Part shown: one piece after another, positions 7,864-13,532 of the stretch
Layout of the letters: each line of letters starts with the position of its first letter
Numbering within the stretch: the stretch's first letter is position 1
Assembly: GCA_025450475.1 (NCBI GenBank)
Contig: JANWHJ010000065.1
Coordinates: 1 to 17,939 of the forward strand
DNA length: 17,939 nucleotides
Reading direction: 5' to 3'
Source of the DNA: Nitrososphaera sp.
GTDB lineage: Archaea > Thermoproteota > Nitrososphaeria > Nitrososphaerales > Nitrososphaeraceae
Program-made: the position numbers and the translations under genes
The notes under the pieces: generated by a model
Database searches by the model: none
The model's input: only the letters and a program-made list of their open reading frames with translations
Told to the model about the DNA's origin: nothing

Positions 7864-8053
7864 GGGTCACTGAGACGGTGAACGTCGGATCAAGTGCGCA
7901 TACAATGTTATCCCAAGGGAATCGAGAGTCGCCAAGGTGACTTTTTTCGTCTGTAGACTCATCCGGGACAAGTTTGGACCAAACAATAGCAAGAACGGTG
8001 GGATTCAGGTCTTCATGCTCAAACTCCCTACAGATTATTAACCTCTGCAACAT
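7826..8053 (-). CDS. Hypothetical 75-aa protein
   Basis: No family recognised. The protein begins MLQRLIICREFEHEDLNP and continues with mixed hydrophobic and charged segments (VLAIVWSKLVPDES, WDNIVCALDP, FTVSVTLGAEV), consistent with a small alpha/beta or beta-rich soluble domain. There is no signal peptide or membrane helix. It has three scattered cysteines (ICR, VCA, DCT) without a clear metal motif. Its ATG is only 12 bp from the divergent ATG at 8066, so the TATA-like box proposed for that gene lies inside its first codons. Both promoters must overlap if both genes are real. It precedes the 59-aa and 48-aa frames on the same strand, possibly as one message. Confidence 0.5.
   Translation of the reverse strand: MLQRLIICREFEHEDLNPTVLAIVWSKLVPDESTDEKSHLGDSRFPWDNIVCALDPTFTVSVTLGAEVSSTHDCT
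8034..8041 (+). promoter_or_regulatory. TATA-like box before the 114-aa CxxC protein
   Basis: ATTATTAA centred about 28 bp upstream of the ATG at 8066, the spacing expected for leaderless archaeal transcription. No Shine-Dalgarno sequence precedes that ATG. It overlaps the 5' end of the divergent 75-aa ORF. Confidence 0.45.
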
Positions 8054-8065
8054 TTAGCATGCATC

Positions 8066-8410
8066 ATGCCTTTCTTTGAGGAACACGGGACGCGGATCCA
8101 GTCGCTTGGTTTTGATCAGCAAATGGTCGAGTCGTTTTCAAAAAGCTGGAAAGCGCTTGCAGACGAAGGCTACGAGATGTATGCGATGTACACCGGCATA
8201 GATGGATCTGCCCTTGAAGGCAAGAAGGCGTGTGTCATTTGTTCTAAGAACGACTCTGACCTACGCTGGGAAAAGGTGATAACGCCGAGCCAAGACAGCG
8301 CTGCTATTTACTCGGTGTGCAAGGGCTGCGACGACCAGTACGTCGAAACAGCCATCAGGCAGAAGGCTCTTGGCAGGCTCCTCAAAGAGCGCAACACCCG
8401 CCCGTCTTGA
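8066..8410 (+). CDS. Hypothetical 114-aa protein with CxxC...CxxC zinc-ribbon-like core
   Basis: Not assigned to a named family. The N-terminal half (residues 1-50) is helical and charged (FDQQMVESFSKSWKALADEG). The second half carries C56-x2-C59 (CVIC) and C85-x2-C88 (CKGC) separated by 25 residues, a typical spacing for a structural zinc ribbon. The helical C-terminus (AIRQKALGRLLKERN) is basic. It is soluble, with no signal peptide. The ATG has a TATA-like box 28 bp upstream and no SD site, consistent with leaderless expression. It is divergent from the 75-aa ORF and convergent with the DNA methyltransferase. A nucleic-acid or protein-interaction role is plausible for a ribbon protein with a basic tail, but is not shown. 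Confidence 0.8.
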   Translation: MPFFEEHGTRIQSLGFDQQMVESFSKSWKALADEGYEMYAMYTGIDGSALEGKKACVICSKNDSDLRWEKVITPSQDSAAIYSVCKGCDDQYVETAIRQKALGRLLKERNTRPS

Positions 8411-8504
8411 TCAACGTGGTTTCATGTTGTGGACTTCTCCAGGCGAGTCTTTTCTATGACCATCTATACTCTAGGCAAGCGTCAGTGGTACTTGTCAAAA
8501 CCGA

Positions 8505-8526
8505 AATACTATTGCACCATAGTATT
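8505..8526. repeat. Perfect 8-bp inverted repeat (hairpin 1)
   Basis: AATACTAT, a six-base loop TGCACC, then ATAGTATT. The arms are perfectly complementary and AT-rich. It lies in the 242-bp gap between the convergent 114-aa and methyltransferase genes, so it could act as a transcript 3' end structure, an operator, or part of a small RNA. Confidence 0.55.
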
Positions 8527-8558
8527 GATGTGATCTGTACCCATTGCTGTCACTTAGA

Positions 8559-8578
8559 GCGCGAAAGGCGGTTCGCGC
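8559..8578. repeat. Perfect 7-bp GC-rich inverted repeat (hairpin 2)
   Basis: GCGCGAA, loop AGGCGG, then TTCGCGC: a perfect stem, much more GC-rich than its surroundings, followed on the plus strand by pyrimidine-rich TTCTCTTACTTT. It is 32 bp beyond hairpin 1 and has the same loop length. Possible termination structure for the 114-aa gene. Confidence 0.55.
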
Positions 8579-8652
8579 GATACGTTCTCTTACTTTGACC
8601 TAATCGTGACTCGGCTCATTCGTAATGGAGGCGCAGCCTGCAATAAGAACAG

Positions 8653-9528
8653 CTAATGCTTTTTGTAGTGAGAGGCGATCTTTTTCCAGTTGGCGATAAG
8701 CACCTCGTCGCGTATGTGGAGGGGCTCGTGCTCTATCCTCCACTTGGCAAGGCGGACATAGTCCTTGACGAGGTCGATGCCGATATACCGGCGGCCAAAG
8801 TATTGTGCCACCTTTGTCGTCTGTCCGCTGCCATTGAATGGGTCAAGTACCAGATCGTTTTCATAGGAATATAACTTCATCAAGCGGTAGGGAATTTCTT
8901 CGGGGTATGGGCACGGGTGGTCAATGTACCCCGGCGGAACTGGCGCCATGTGCCAGACAGAGTTGGCGATCTCCTTTGTCCACTCTTCGTGTGTCGCTGG
9001 TAACGCGTTCTTTCTCTGCGTGCGGCCGCTGTTAACGTCGCCCTTGCGCAGTATGAGTATGAATTCATGCATGATGTTTGCGCGGTAATATTTCGGGTAT
9101 GGGTTGATCACAAATGATCCGTAGCGGTTCGTACCACCGGTTACCTTGTGCCAAATTATTTCCTCGTGCAGCTGCCATTTGCCATACGGCTGCACCAGCC
9201 TTGACAGCAACATATGTGGCAGAGGAAGGATCGTCCCGTTTACAACTTCGTTTGCGATGACGATGCAGCAATAGCCGCCCTCCTTAGTTACGCGGTATAC
9301 CTTATTGCCGAAAATGTCGGCCATGTCAGTCAGGTAATCGTTCGTGTCGAGATTCAGCTTGCCACGGTAGTAACCGCCACTGCCGGACGCGTGCATGTCA
9401 TAATCAATCGCATTTCGATAAGGAGGTGAGGTAATCGTAAGCTGCACATGATTTGCAGGAAGCTTTTGCAGCACATCCTTGCAATTCCCAAGGACTATCT
9501 GGTTTGCAATTTGTTCCTGTGCAAGCAT
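8653..9528 (-). CDS. Solitary beta-class DNA methyltransferase (N4-cytosine/N6-adenine)
   Basis: S-adenosylmethionine-dependent DNA base methyltransferase of 291 aa. TSPPY at residues 33-37 is the catalytic motif IV; SPPY is most typical of N4-cytosine enzymes, although some N6-adenine enzymes share it. The SAM-binding motif DPFNGSGQT follows at 229-237, with YIGIDL (motif II) at 248-253. Catalytic motif before SAM motif is the beta-class order; the target recognition region is the middle section (about 95-200). Length and motifs appear complete. No restriction endonuclease or specificity subunit lies beside it, so it looks like an orphan methylase with a possible epigenetic role. A 14-bp palindrome containing TTTAAA lies about 52 bp upstream. 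The recognition sequence cannot be deduced. Confidence 0.92.
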   Translation of the reverse strand: MLAQEQIANQIVLGNCKDVLQKLPANHVQLTITSPPYRNAIDYDMHASGSGGYYRGKLNLDTNDYLTDMADIFGNKVYRVTKEGGYCCIVIANEVVNGTILPLPHMLLSRLVQPYGKWQLHEEIIWHKVTGGTNRYGSFVINPYPKYYRANIMHEFILILRKGDVNSGRTQRKNALPATHEEWTKEIANSVWHMAPVPPGYIDHPCPYPEEIPYRLMKLYSYENDLVLDPFNGSGQTTKVAQYFGRRYIGIDLVKDYVRLAKWRIEHEPLHIRDEVLIANWKKIASHYKKH

Positions 9529-9572
9529 AGTTGGATGTCTCCGCTTGTTTGTCTAGTTCGTCCATATCCGGC

Positions 9573-9586
9573 TTACTTTAAAGTAA
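9573..9586. promoter_or_regulatory. 14-bp perfect palindrome upstream of the methyltransferase
   Basis: TTACTTTAAAGTAA is its own reverse complement. It is centred about 52 bp before the methyltransferase ATG and 109 bp before the 56-aa gene on the other strand. The TTTAAA core could act as a TATA element in either direction, or the whole could be an operator for a dimeric regulator. Confidence 0.45.
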
Positions 9587-9688
9587 TGAACAATAGGCTA
9601 AAAAGACGTTATATCGCCAAGTCACTTTTTCAAACTGAATTGGCTGTACACAACGAGCATGTCACTTCTCCTACATAATAGTGATTAA

Positions 9689-9859
9689 ATGACGACGCAG
9701 TCTGACATACTTCTCTTGGCTACGGCAATGTCAGAAAAGACCTGCTTCATATGCAAGGGACTGAAAGTTACTACTGGAAGCATGGCAGAGTTTAACGGCC
9801 GGCCGTGCTGCCCGGCGTGCCTGAACAGAATATTCGTGGCGTTTGCAAGAGAAGACTAG
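9689..9859 (+). CDS. 56-aa CxxC...CCxxC zinc-binding micro-protein
   Basis: Short frame with a clear metal-binding pattern: C19-x2-C22 (TCFICKG), then C40-C41-x2-C44 (PCCPACLN), followed by a short helix (RIFVAFARED). This is a compact zinc-ribbon or knuckle architecture with almost nothing else. The first ATG is at 9689; an ATG at 9728 would give a 43-aa protein beginning MSEKTC, which starts immediately before the metal site and may be the true start. No SD is visible for either. The TAG stop ends one base before the last codon of the convergent DHQ synthase II gene. Function unknown; the four-Cys pattern makes it a convincing gene. Confidence 0.7.
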   Translation: MTTQSDILLLATAMSEKTCFICKGLKVTTGSMAEFNGRPCCPACLNRIFVAFARED

Positions 9860-9860
9860 C

Positions 9861-10922
9861 TCACTTTTCCACTATGTACTCGTCTACCTCTATGCCAAAG
9901 TGTCGCCCTGATACTGGCTTTGTGTATCCAAGCACCTCGTCGCCCACTGTGGCCTCCGTTACGGACAAGAGCTTGCCCTCCTTTGTAATCAGCCGGATCG
10001 TCTCTGCGTTCTGCAATATGACCGTGCCGGTCTCCCCGTCAATCTCTGCGCGTATCAGTCTCAAAGGACGCGTCTCTATCTTTGACCTGCCGACGATAAC
10101 CCTTCTGGCCGCGCCTTCACTGTTAACGACCCAGATCTCGCTTCCAGACTCGATCTCGGAAAGGTACCTTGTCTTACCGTCCGGCGCTATCGTGTAGCAG
10201 TAGACAGCACCGGCGTTCACCCGGAACGGCCGGGGCGATGTGAACGAAGATCCGACGGATTCATTGTGAACGAGAATCATGAAGTTGGACCGGCTGCCGA
10301 TCAACATCCCTTCGCCCATCCCCATCATCGAGGCCGTGTCGACGCAAACGCGTTCACCTGTCCCGACGTCCCTTATCTCGACTATCCTTGCCGGCTTTAT
10401 CGGGAATCTTGCCCCAGAGAGCCGCTGCTTAGCCTTGTCCACCTCATCTTCGCTATCTGTAGACAATATCACTCCGTCTACTCCGAGTTCCAGGACGGCA
10501 AACATTGTTGCGACTTCCCGCGAGCTTTTCGCGGTGGTAAAGACTTTTGTCTCTGACTTGTGCAGTTTCGCGATTATGTTCTCAAGCGGAATTATCTTCC
10601 AGTCCGACGCGTCGACGATGACAAATTGTGCGCCAGCCTGCGACGCCCTTTCAATCTCGTCGACGTCTGCGTTGTTAAGCACCTTCTTAAAGTAGCCGAA
10701 GATCTTGCCCGACGACCTCGATGACTTCATTTGGTCGAACGTCTTGCATACAACCATGTCAGCGTCCTCCGACTCGTATATCGTGCGGAATCCCTTAGCC
10801 ACCCTTGGATCGGCGTTGACGATCGCAATGCCCCTTTCTTTTAATTTTGACATAAAGCCGGCTAGGGCGGTTTTGGTCACAGTCGGCCTGATTATCAGCT
10901 CTTTTGGTTTTGCATCAGTCAA
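9861..10922 (-). CDS. aroB': 3-dehydroquinate synthase II (AroB')
   Basis: Archaeal DHQ synthase, unrelated to bacterial AroB: it uses NAD to deaminate and cyclise 2-amino-3,7-dideoxy-D-threo-hept-6-ulosonate to 3-dehydroquinate. The 353-aa protein starts with KELIIRP and has the conserved mid-section (FVIVDASDWKIIPLENIIA, VDGVILSTD) and the C-terminal beta-rich half with MGMGEGMLIGSRSNFMILVHNES, RPFRVNAGAVYCYT and YLSEIESG, all hallmarks of the family (PF01959). The TTG start overlaps the end of the ADH synthase gene by 8 bases, so the two consecutive enzymes are translationally coupled. Its product feeds aroD, which lies about 2.7 kb downstream as first gene of the main aro operon. The stop is one base from the convergent 56-aa gene. 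Confidence 0.95.
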   Translation of the reverse strand: MTDAKPKELIIRPTVTKTALAGFMSKLKERGIAIVNADPRVAKGFRTIYESEDADMVVCKTFDQMKSSRSSGKIFGYFKKVLNNADVDEIERASQAGAQFVIVDASDWKIIPLENIIAKLHKSETKVFTTAKSSREVATMFAVLELGVDGVILSTDSEDEVDKAKQRLSGARFPIKPARIVEIRDVGTGERVCVDTASMMGMGEGMLIGSRSNFMILVHNESVGSSFTSPRPFRVNAGAVYCYTIAPDGKTRYLSEIESGSEIWVVNSEGAARRVIVGRSKIETRPLRLIRAEIDGETGTVILQNAETIRLITKEGKLLSVTEATVGDEVLGYTKPVSGRHFGIEVDEYIVEK

Positions 10923-11697
10923 GTTCCCTCAAGGCCTCTTTTACAGGTTTATTCTCGATTATCACTTTGCGCAGCGCCCGCACAATCCCTGGCGGGTTTT
11001 TGTGCTGGAAGATGTTGCGGCCAAACGTCACTCCTTTTGCGCCCGCCGCCATCGCTCCGGCGCACATCTCCAAGATTTCGCGGTCGGTGTTGGCCTTTGG
11101 TCCTCCGGCGATAACTATAGGAACAGGGCAGCTCTTCACCACTCTTTTGAACGAGGAGACGTCGCCCGTGTATACAGCCTTTACGACGTCAGCGCCTGCC
11201 TCCGCGCCAACCCTCGCCGCGTGCGCGACGATCTCTGGGTCGTGGGGGTTCTTTATGTTCTCGCCGCGCGGATACATCATTGCGACCAATGGGACACTCC
11301 ATTCTGTGCATTTGTCTGCGACCATACCAAGCTTTTGCAACATCTCCGGCTCTTCCTTTGAGCCAATGTTGATGTGGACCGACACCGCGTCTGCTCCGAG
11401 CCTGATCGCTTCTTCCACGCTCCCCATTAGCATCTTTCGGTTAGGAGCTGGTCCAAGCGTAGTGCTGCCAGAAAAGTGAGCAATTACCCCAATTTCCGGC
11501 GGCTTCGGCATAGTCTTGATTATCCCCTTGTTTACAAGAACGCACGTCAGGCCGGCATAGGCGCACTGGTAAATCATGCCGTTAATGTCCTCGAGCCCGG
11601 ATATGGGACCGTTGGTGATGCCATGGTCCATCGGGACGCACAGCATCTTGCCATCCTTTAATATCCTTGAGAGCCTGATGTCTCTGCCAAAGACCAT
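10915..11697 (-). CDS. aroA': 2-amino-3,7-dideoxy-D-threo-hept-6-ulosonate synthase (ADH synthase, AroA')
   Basis: First committed enzyme of the archaeal shikimate route. This class I aldolase-family protein makes the 7-carbon precursor from aspartate semialdehyde and a deoxy-ketohexose phosphate, replacing DAHP synthase. About 260 aa, a TIM-barrel with VPMDHGITNGP at 21-31, the Schiff-base lysine in GADVVKAVYTGD, and the phosphate-binding end VIAGGPK / GVTFGRNIFQ. Similar to fructose-bisphosphate aldolase class I (FBA/DeoC-like), but coupling to DHQ synthase II settles the assignment. An in-frame TTG at 11706 would add three residues. The ATG at 11697 is preferred, with a TATA-like TTATAA about 31 bp upstream. 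Confidence 0.94.
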   Translation of the reverse strand: MVFGRDIRLSRILKDGKMLCVPMDHGITNGPISGLEDINGMIYQCAYAGLTCVLVNKGIIKTMPKPPEIGVIAHFSGSTTLGPAPNRKMLMGSVEEAIRLGADAVSVHINIGSKEEPEMLQKLGMVADKCTEWSVPLVAMMYPRGENIKNPHDPEIVAHAARVGAEAGADVVKAVYTGDVSSFKRVVKSCPVPIVIAGGPKANTDREILEMCAGAMAAGAKGVTFGRNIFQHKNPPGIVRALRKVIIENKPVKEALRELD

Positions 11698-11725
11698 ATG
11701 TATCAAGACATTCTTGCTGCCCTAC

Positions 11726-11731
11726 TTATAA
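11726..11731 (-). promoter_or_regulatory. TATA-like box of the ADH synthase / DHQ synthase II operon
   Basis: Minus-strand AGTTATAAGT, centred about 31 bp upstream of the ATG at 11697 and 22 bp from the alternative TTG. This predicts a very short leader before the ATG. Confidence 0.45.
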
Positions 11732-11794
11732 CTTGTTTACCCTTTCTTATCAGTTTCTTGGAACCCCGGGTTCTTGTTCAACCTCAGCGAGCCG

Positions 11795-11948
11795 TCAACT
11801 CAGCTCCTTGAGCTGCCGACCTGACGGTACGAGAGTCTTATTGAGCTGCAATCCCAGACTCCTCAAGTCTGCTATTATCGTAGCCTGTTCCCAACCAGAA
11901 TATTTCTACGAGTCTGCCAATCAGATGGTTCACGTTTGCGCCCGACAT
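11795..11948 (-). pseudogene. Small gene interrupted by a one-base frameshift (about 50 aa when repaired)
   Basis: From the ATG at 11948 the frame reads MSGANVNHLIGRLVE and then runs out of phase. In the next frame a protein-like stretch begins YSGWEQATIIADLRSLG and continues through LNKTLVPSGRQLKELS to TGA at 11795. Removing one A from the AAA near 11901-11904 joins them into a continuous 50-aa helical protein (LVE-YSGWEQ). The span is 154 bases, one more than a multiple of three, as expected for a single inserted base. The reading continues past the TGA in frame (RLAEVEQEPG), so the original may have been longer. It could be a decayed gene, a sequencing or assembly indel, or chance. No family recognised. 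Confidence 0.4.
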
Positions 11949-12004
11949 TTGTCGGGCTGCAGGAACGATATGCTGAGTGTCTAAACGCGGACATATCGAT
12001 ATTC

Positions 12005-12010
12005 TTATAT
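12005..12010 (+). promoter_or_regulatory. TATA-like box before the 63-aa zinc-finger-like gene
   Basis: TTATAT about 31 bp upstream of the TTG start at 12039. Together with the SD-like AGGTGA at 12027-12032 it defines a short transcription and translation start region. Confidence 0.4.
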
Positions 12011-12026
12011 TGACAGTCAGATAGCT

Positions 12027-12032
12027 AGGTGA
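12027..12032 (+). promoter_or_regulatory. Shine-Dalgarno site deciding a TTG start
   Basis: AGGTGA matches the anti-Shine-Dalgarno complement (part of GGAGGTGA) and ends six bases before the TTG at 12039. It includes the in-frame TGA, so no earlier start is possible in that frame. Confidence 0.5.
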
Positions 12033-12038
12033 GCTGTC

Positions 12039-12230
12039 TTGCTAACAGAACATGAACGAAACCCGTTCTGTTACATCTGTAACCTGTTCTTTACACCGGA
12101 CTATATGCCGATACACCTCAAAATGGATCACACGAAAGAGGAGCTGGCGTCTCATCTTCTCTTAGCATATTTCGACGAATGGCTAGAGCAGGAAGAAGCT
12201 ATCGAGGGTGCCGTAGAAGCAACTCGTTGA
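12039..12230 (+). CDS. 63-aa C2H2-like zinc-finger protein
   Basis: A small protein whose first half is a C2H2-type finger: C11-x2-C14-x11-H26-x4-H31, in FCYICNLFFTPDYMPIHL and KMDH, with the aromatic at the position after the second Cys pair expected in the finger core. The second half is an acidic helix (LLLAYFDEWLEQEEAIEG). The spacing x11 and H-x4-H are slightly non-classical but within what single archaeal fingers show. The start is TTG, supported by AGGTGA six bases upstream and a TATA-like box at 12005-12010; an in-frame TGA blocks any longer reading. A T6 run follows the stop. Target unknown; a role in nucleic acid or protein binding is plausible only by analogy. Confidence 0.78.
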   Translation: MLTEHERNPFCYICNLFFTPDYMPIHLKMDHTKEELASHLLLAYFDEWLEQEEAIEGAVEATR

Positions 12231-12239
12231 TGTGTAAAG

Positions 12240-12245
12240 TTTTTT
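12240..12245 (+). terminator. Poly-T tract after the 63-aa gene
   Basis: Six consecutive T residues ten bases past the stop at 12230, in the 38-bp gap before the next gene. Archaeal RNA polymerase can terminate at U-tracts without a hairpin. The same AT-rich stretch is about 25 bp before the next GTG and could contribute to a promoter instead. Confidence 0.3.
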
Positions 12246-12268
12246 AGAAGTTCCGTTGGAGTTAGAGC

Positions 12269-12583
12269 GTGGGCTATCCCTCTGATCCTTCAGAATTTGG
12301 GAGGATGTCAACGAAAAAGCTGGCTATGCTTTTCGGCCTCGCGTTCTTTGGGGCGATGATGGTGATACAAATGGTGCAGGGTTTTCCCCTAGCGCGACTT
12401 TTCACGAGGCAGACCGTGACCGAAGAAGTGTCGGTCTCGATAAAGAACGGTGACGTTTGCGTAGTCGAGCCGGCAGACAGCCAGCCAAAAGAAATCCAAC
12501 AGTGCACTTACAACGAGGGCGATGTGCTGGTCGTGACCTATTACGAGGGCAATACCAAATTAGAGTCTCACAGGCCAAAGTAG
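12269..12583 (+). CDS. Hypothetical 104-aa single-pass membrane protein
   Basis: No family recognised. A short hydrophilic N-terminus with two lysines (TKK) precedes one hydrophobic helix at about residues 18-38 (AMLFGLAFFGAMMVIQMV). The remaining ~65 residues look like a small beta-rich domain outside the membrane, with two cysteines (C64, C79) that could form a disulfide. The arrangement fits an N-anchored protein with an extracytoplasmic domain. The GTG start is chosen because GGAG lies seven bases upstream (12258-12261). An ATG at 12305 (MSTKKL) is an alternative but has the GGGAGG directly against it, which is too close. It ends two bases from the convergent endonuclease IV gene inside a shared palindrome. 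Confidence 0.75.
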   Translation: MGYPSDPSEFGRMSTKKLAMLFGLAFFGAMMVIQMVQGFPLARLFTRQTVTEEVSVSIKNGDVCVVEPADSQPKEIQQCTYNEGDVLVVTYYEGNTKLESHRPK

Positions 12584-12589
12584 GCCTAC
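12580..12589. other. GTAGGCCTAC palindrome holding both convergent stop codons
   Basis: A perfect 10-bp palindrome contains the TAG stop of the membrane protein (12581-12583) and, on the opposite strand, the TAG stop of endonuclease IV (12586-12588). The genes therefore end two bases apart with no room for separate terminators before the stops. Confidence 0.6.
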
Positions 12590-13437
12590 CTTAGCAACTC
12601 CAGAACTACCTTGAGGTTCTGCTCGTCTCCGCGCTTCTCGTCAATCGGGGTTTCCATTATTACAGGCAGGCCCCGAATTGCCCCGTGATTGAGAAATGCA
12701 GCCAGTCCTTCCTCCCCGATCATTCCAAGGCCGATGTGTTGATGCCGATCGAGATTCGATCCAAGCGGTCCCTTCGAGTCATTTAGATGGATGAAATTTA
12801 GCTGTCTTAGGCCTACGACACTATCAAACTTTTCAAGTGTCTTATCCGTGTCGGCACTTGTCCTGAGGTCGTACCCGGCGGCGAACAAGTGACACGTGTC
12901 GGCGCAGATCCCGAACTCATTTGGGCGGTCTATTCGATCCAGGATCATCCGCAGCTCTTCAAAGTTGGCCCCAATGCTGTTCTTTTGCCCAGCATTGTTC
13001 TCAAGCAGCACGATCGGACCGCCTCTAGACTTGCCCCGCGCCCTTTCGATCGCCTTTACCAGTTGGTTTATGCCGCTTTGCTGTCCCTTGCCCATGTGGC
13101 TTCCAAGGTGTATCACTAGATATTTAATCCCAAGTGCGCTGCACCTCTGCACCTCACCGGCGAGAGTCTCCATGGATTTTGTGTAGATTTCGCTGTCAGG
13201 CCCGGAGAGGTTTGGCAGGTATGGCATGTGCACAATGACGGCATTCTTGTCGATGCCGCTTGCCGACAACTTGCTCTTGAACAGCTGGACTTCGTCAGGA
13301 GTGAGCGGTTTTGCCGCCCAGCCACGCGGATTCCTACTGAATATCTGGAACGCGGTGCATCCTATTTTTCTTGCATTGTCCACAGAATTAGATATGCCGC
13401 CGGCAATGGAGACGTGAAAGCCGATCCTGATGCCCAT
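12586..13437 (-). CDS. nfo: Endonuclease IV (AP endonuclease)
   Basis: Base-excision repair enzyme that cleaves the backbone 5' to abasic sites and trims damaged 3' ends, using a trinuclear zinc site in a TIM barrel. Family signatures are in order: GFHVSIAGG at the N-terminus, IFSRNPRGW, VHMPYL, YLVIHLGSH, VLLENNAGQ with the metal-binding Glu, GICADTCHLFAAGYD, FIHLNDSKGPLGS, the HQHIGLGMIG turn and a C-terminal METP. The frame can be extended to a TTG at 13455, but the ATG at 13437 gives the normal family N-terminus and 283 aa, and a TATA-like AGTTAAAG lies about 29 bp upstream. Divergent from the primase operon. Confidence 0.95.
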   Translation of the reverse strand: MGIRIGFHVSIAGGISNSVDNARKIGCTAFQIFSRNPRGWAAKPLTPDEVQLFKSKLSASGIDKNAVIVHMPYLPNLSGPDSEIYTKSMETLAGEVQRCSALGIKYLVIHLGSHMGKGQQSGINQLVKAIERARGKSRGGPIVLLENNAGQKNSIGANFEELRMILDRIDRPNEFGICADTCHLFAAGYDLRTSADTDKTLEKFDSVVGLRQLNFIHLNDSKGPLGSNLDRHQHIGLGMIGEEGLAAFLNHGAIRGLPVIMETPIDEKRGDEQNLKVVLELLR

Positions 13438-13462
13438 CGCTCGCGTAGCAGACAAATTCGTA

Positions 13463-13472
13463 CTTTAACTTA
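13463..13472 (-). promoter_or_regulatory. TATA-like element in the nfo / priL divergent region
   Basis: Minus-strand AAGTTAAAGT-like sequence centred about 29 bp upstream of the nfo ATG, suggesting a leaderless nfo message. The region between the two divergent starts is under 100 bp, so the priL promoter must be nearby; the T-rich GTTTTTATT at 13483-13491 is one possibility. Confidence 0.35.
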
Positions 13473-13532
13473 TTGGGAATGGTGTTTTTATTGGAGTTCA
13501 ACTATGATAGCTCGAACTTGTCATCCATTAGG

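Noticed and set aside
11941..11956. Inverted repeat CCCGAC-ATTT-GTCGGG
   Set aside because: A single 6-bp stem overlapping the start of the frameshifted gene; short enough to be chance, with no T-tract or second element to support a function.
11733..11984. 83-aa plus-strand ORF
   Set aside because: It is Ser/Cys-rich and reads as the complement of the better minus-strand frameshifted gene; no motif, and no promoter fits.
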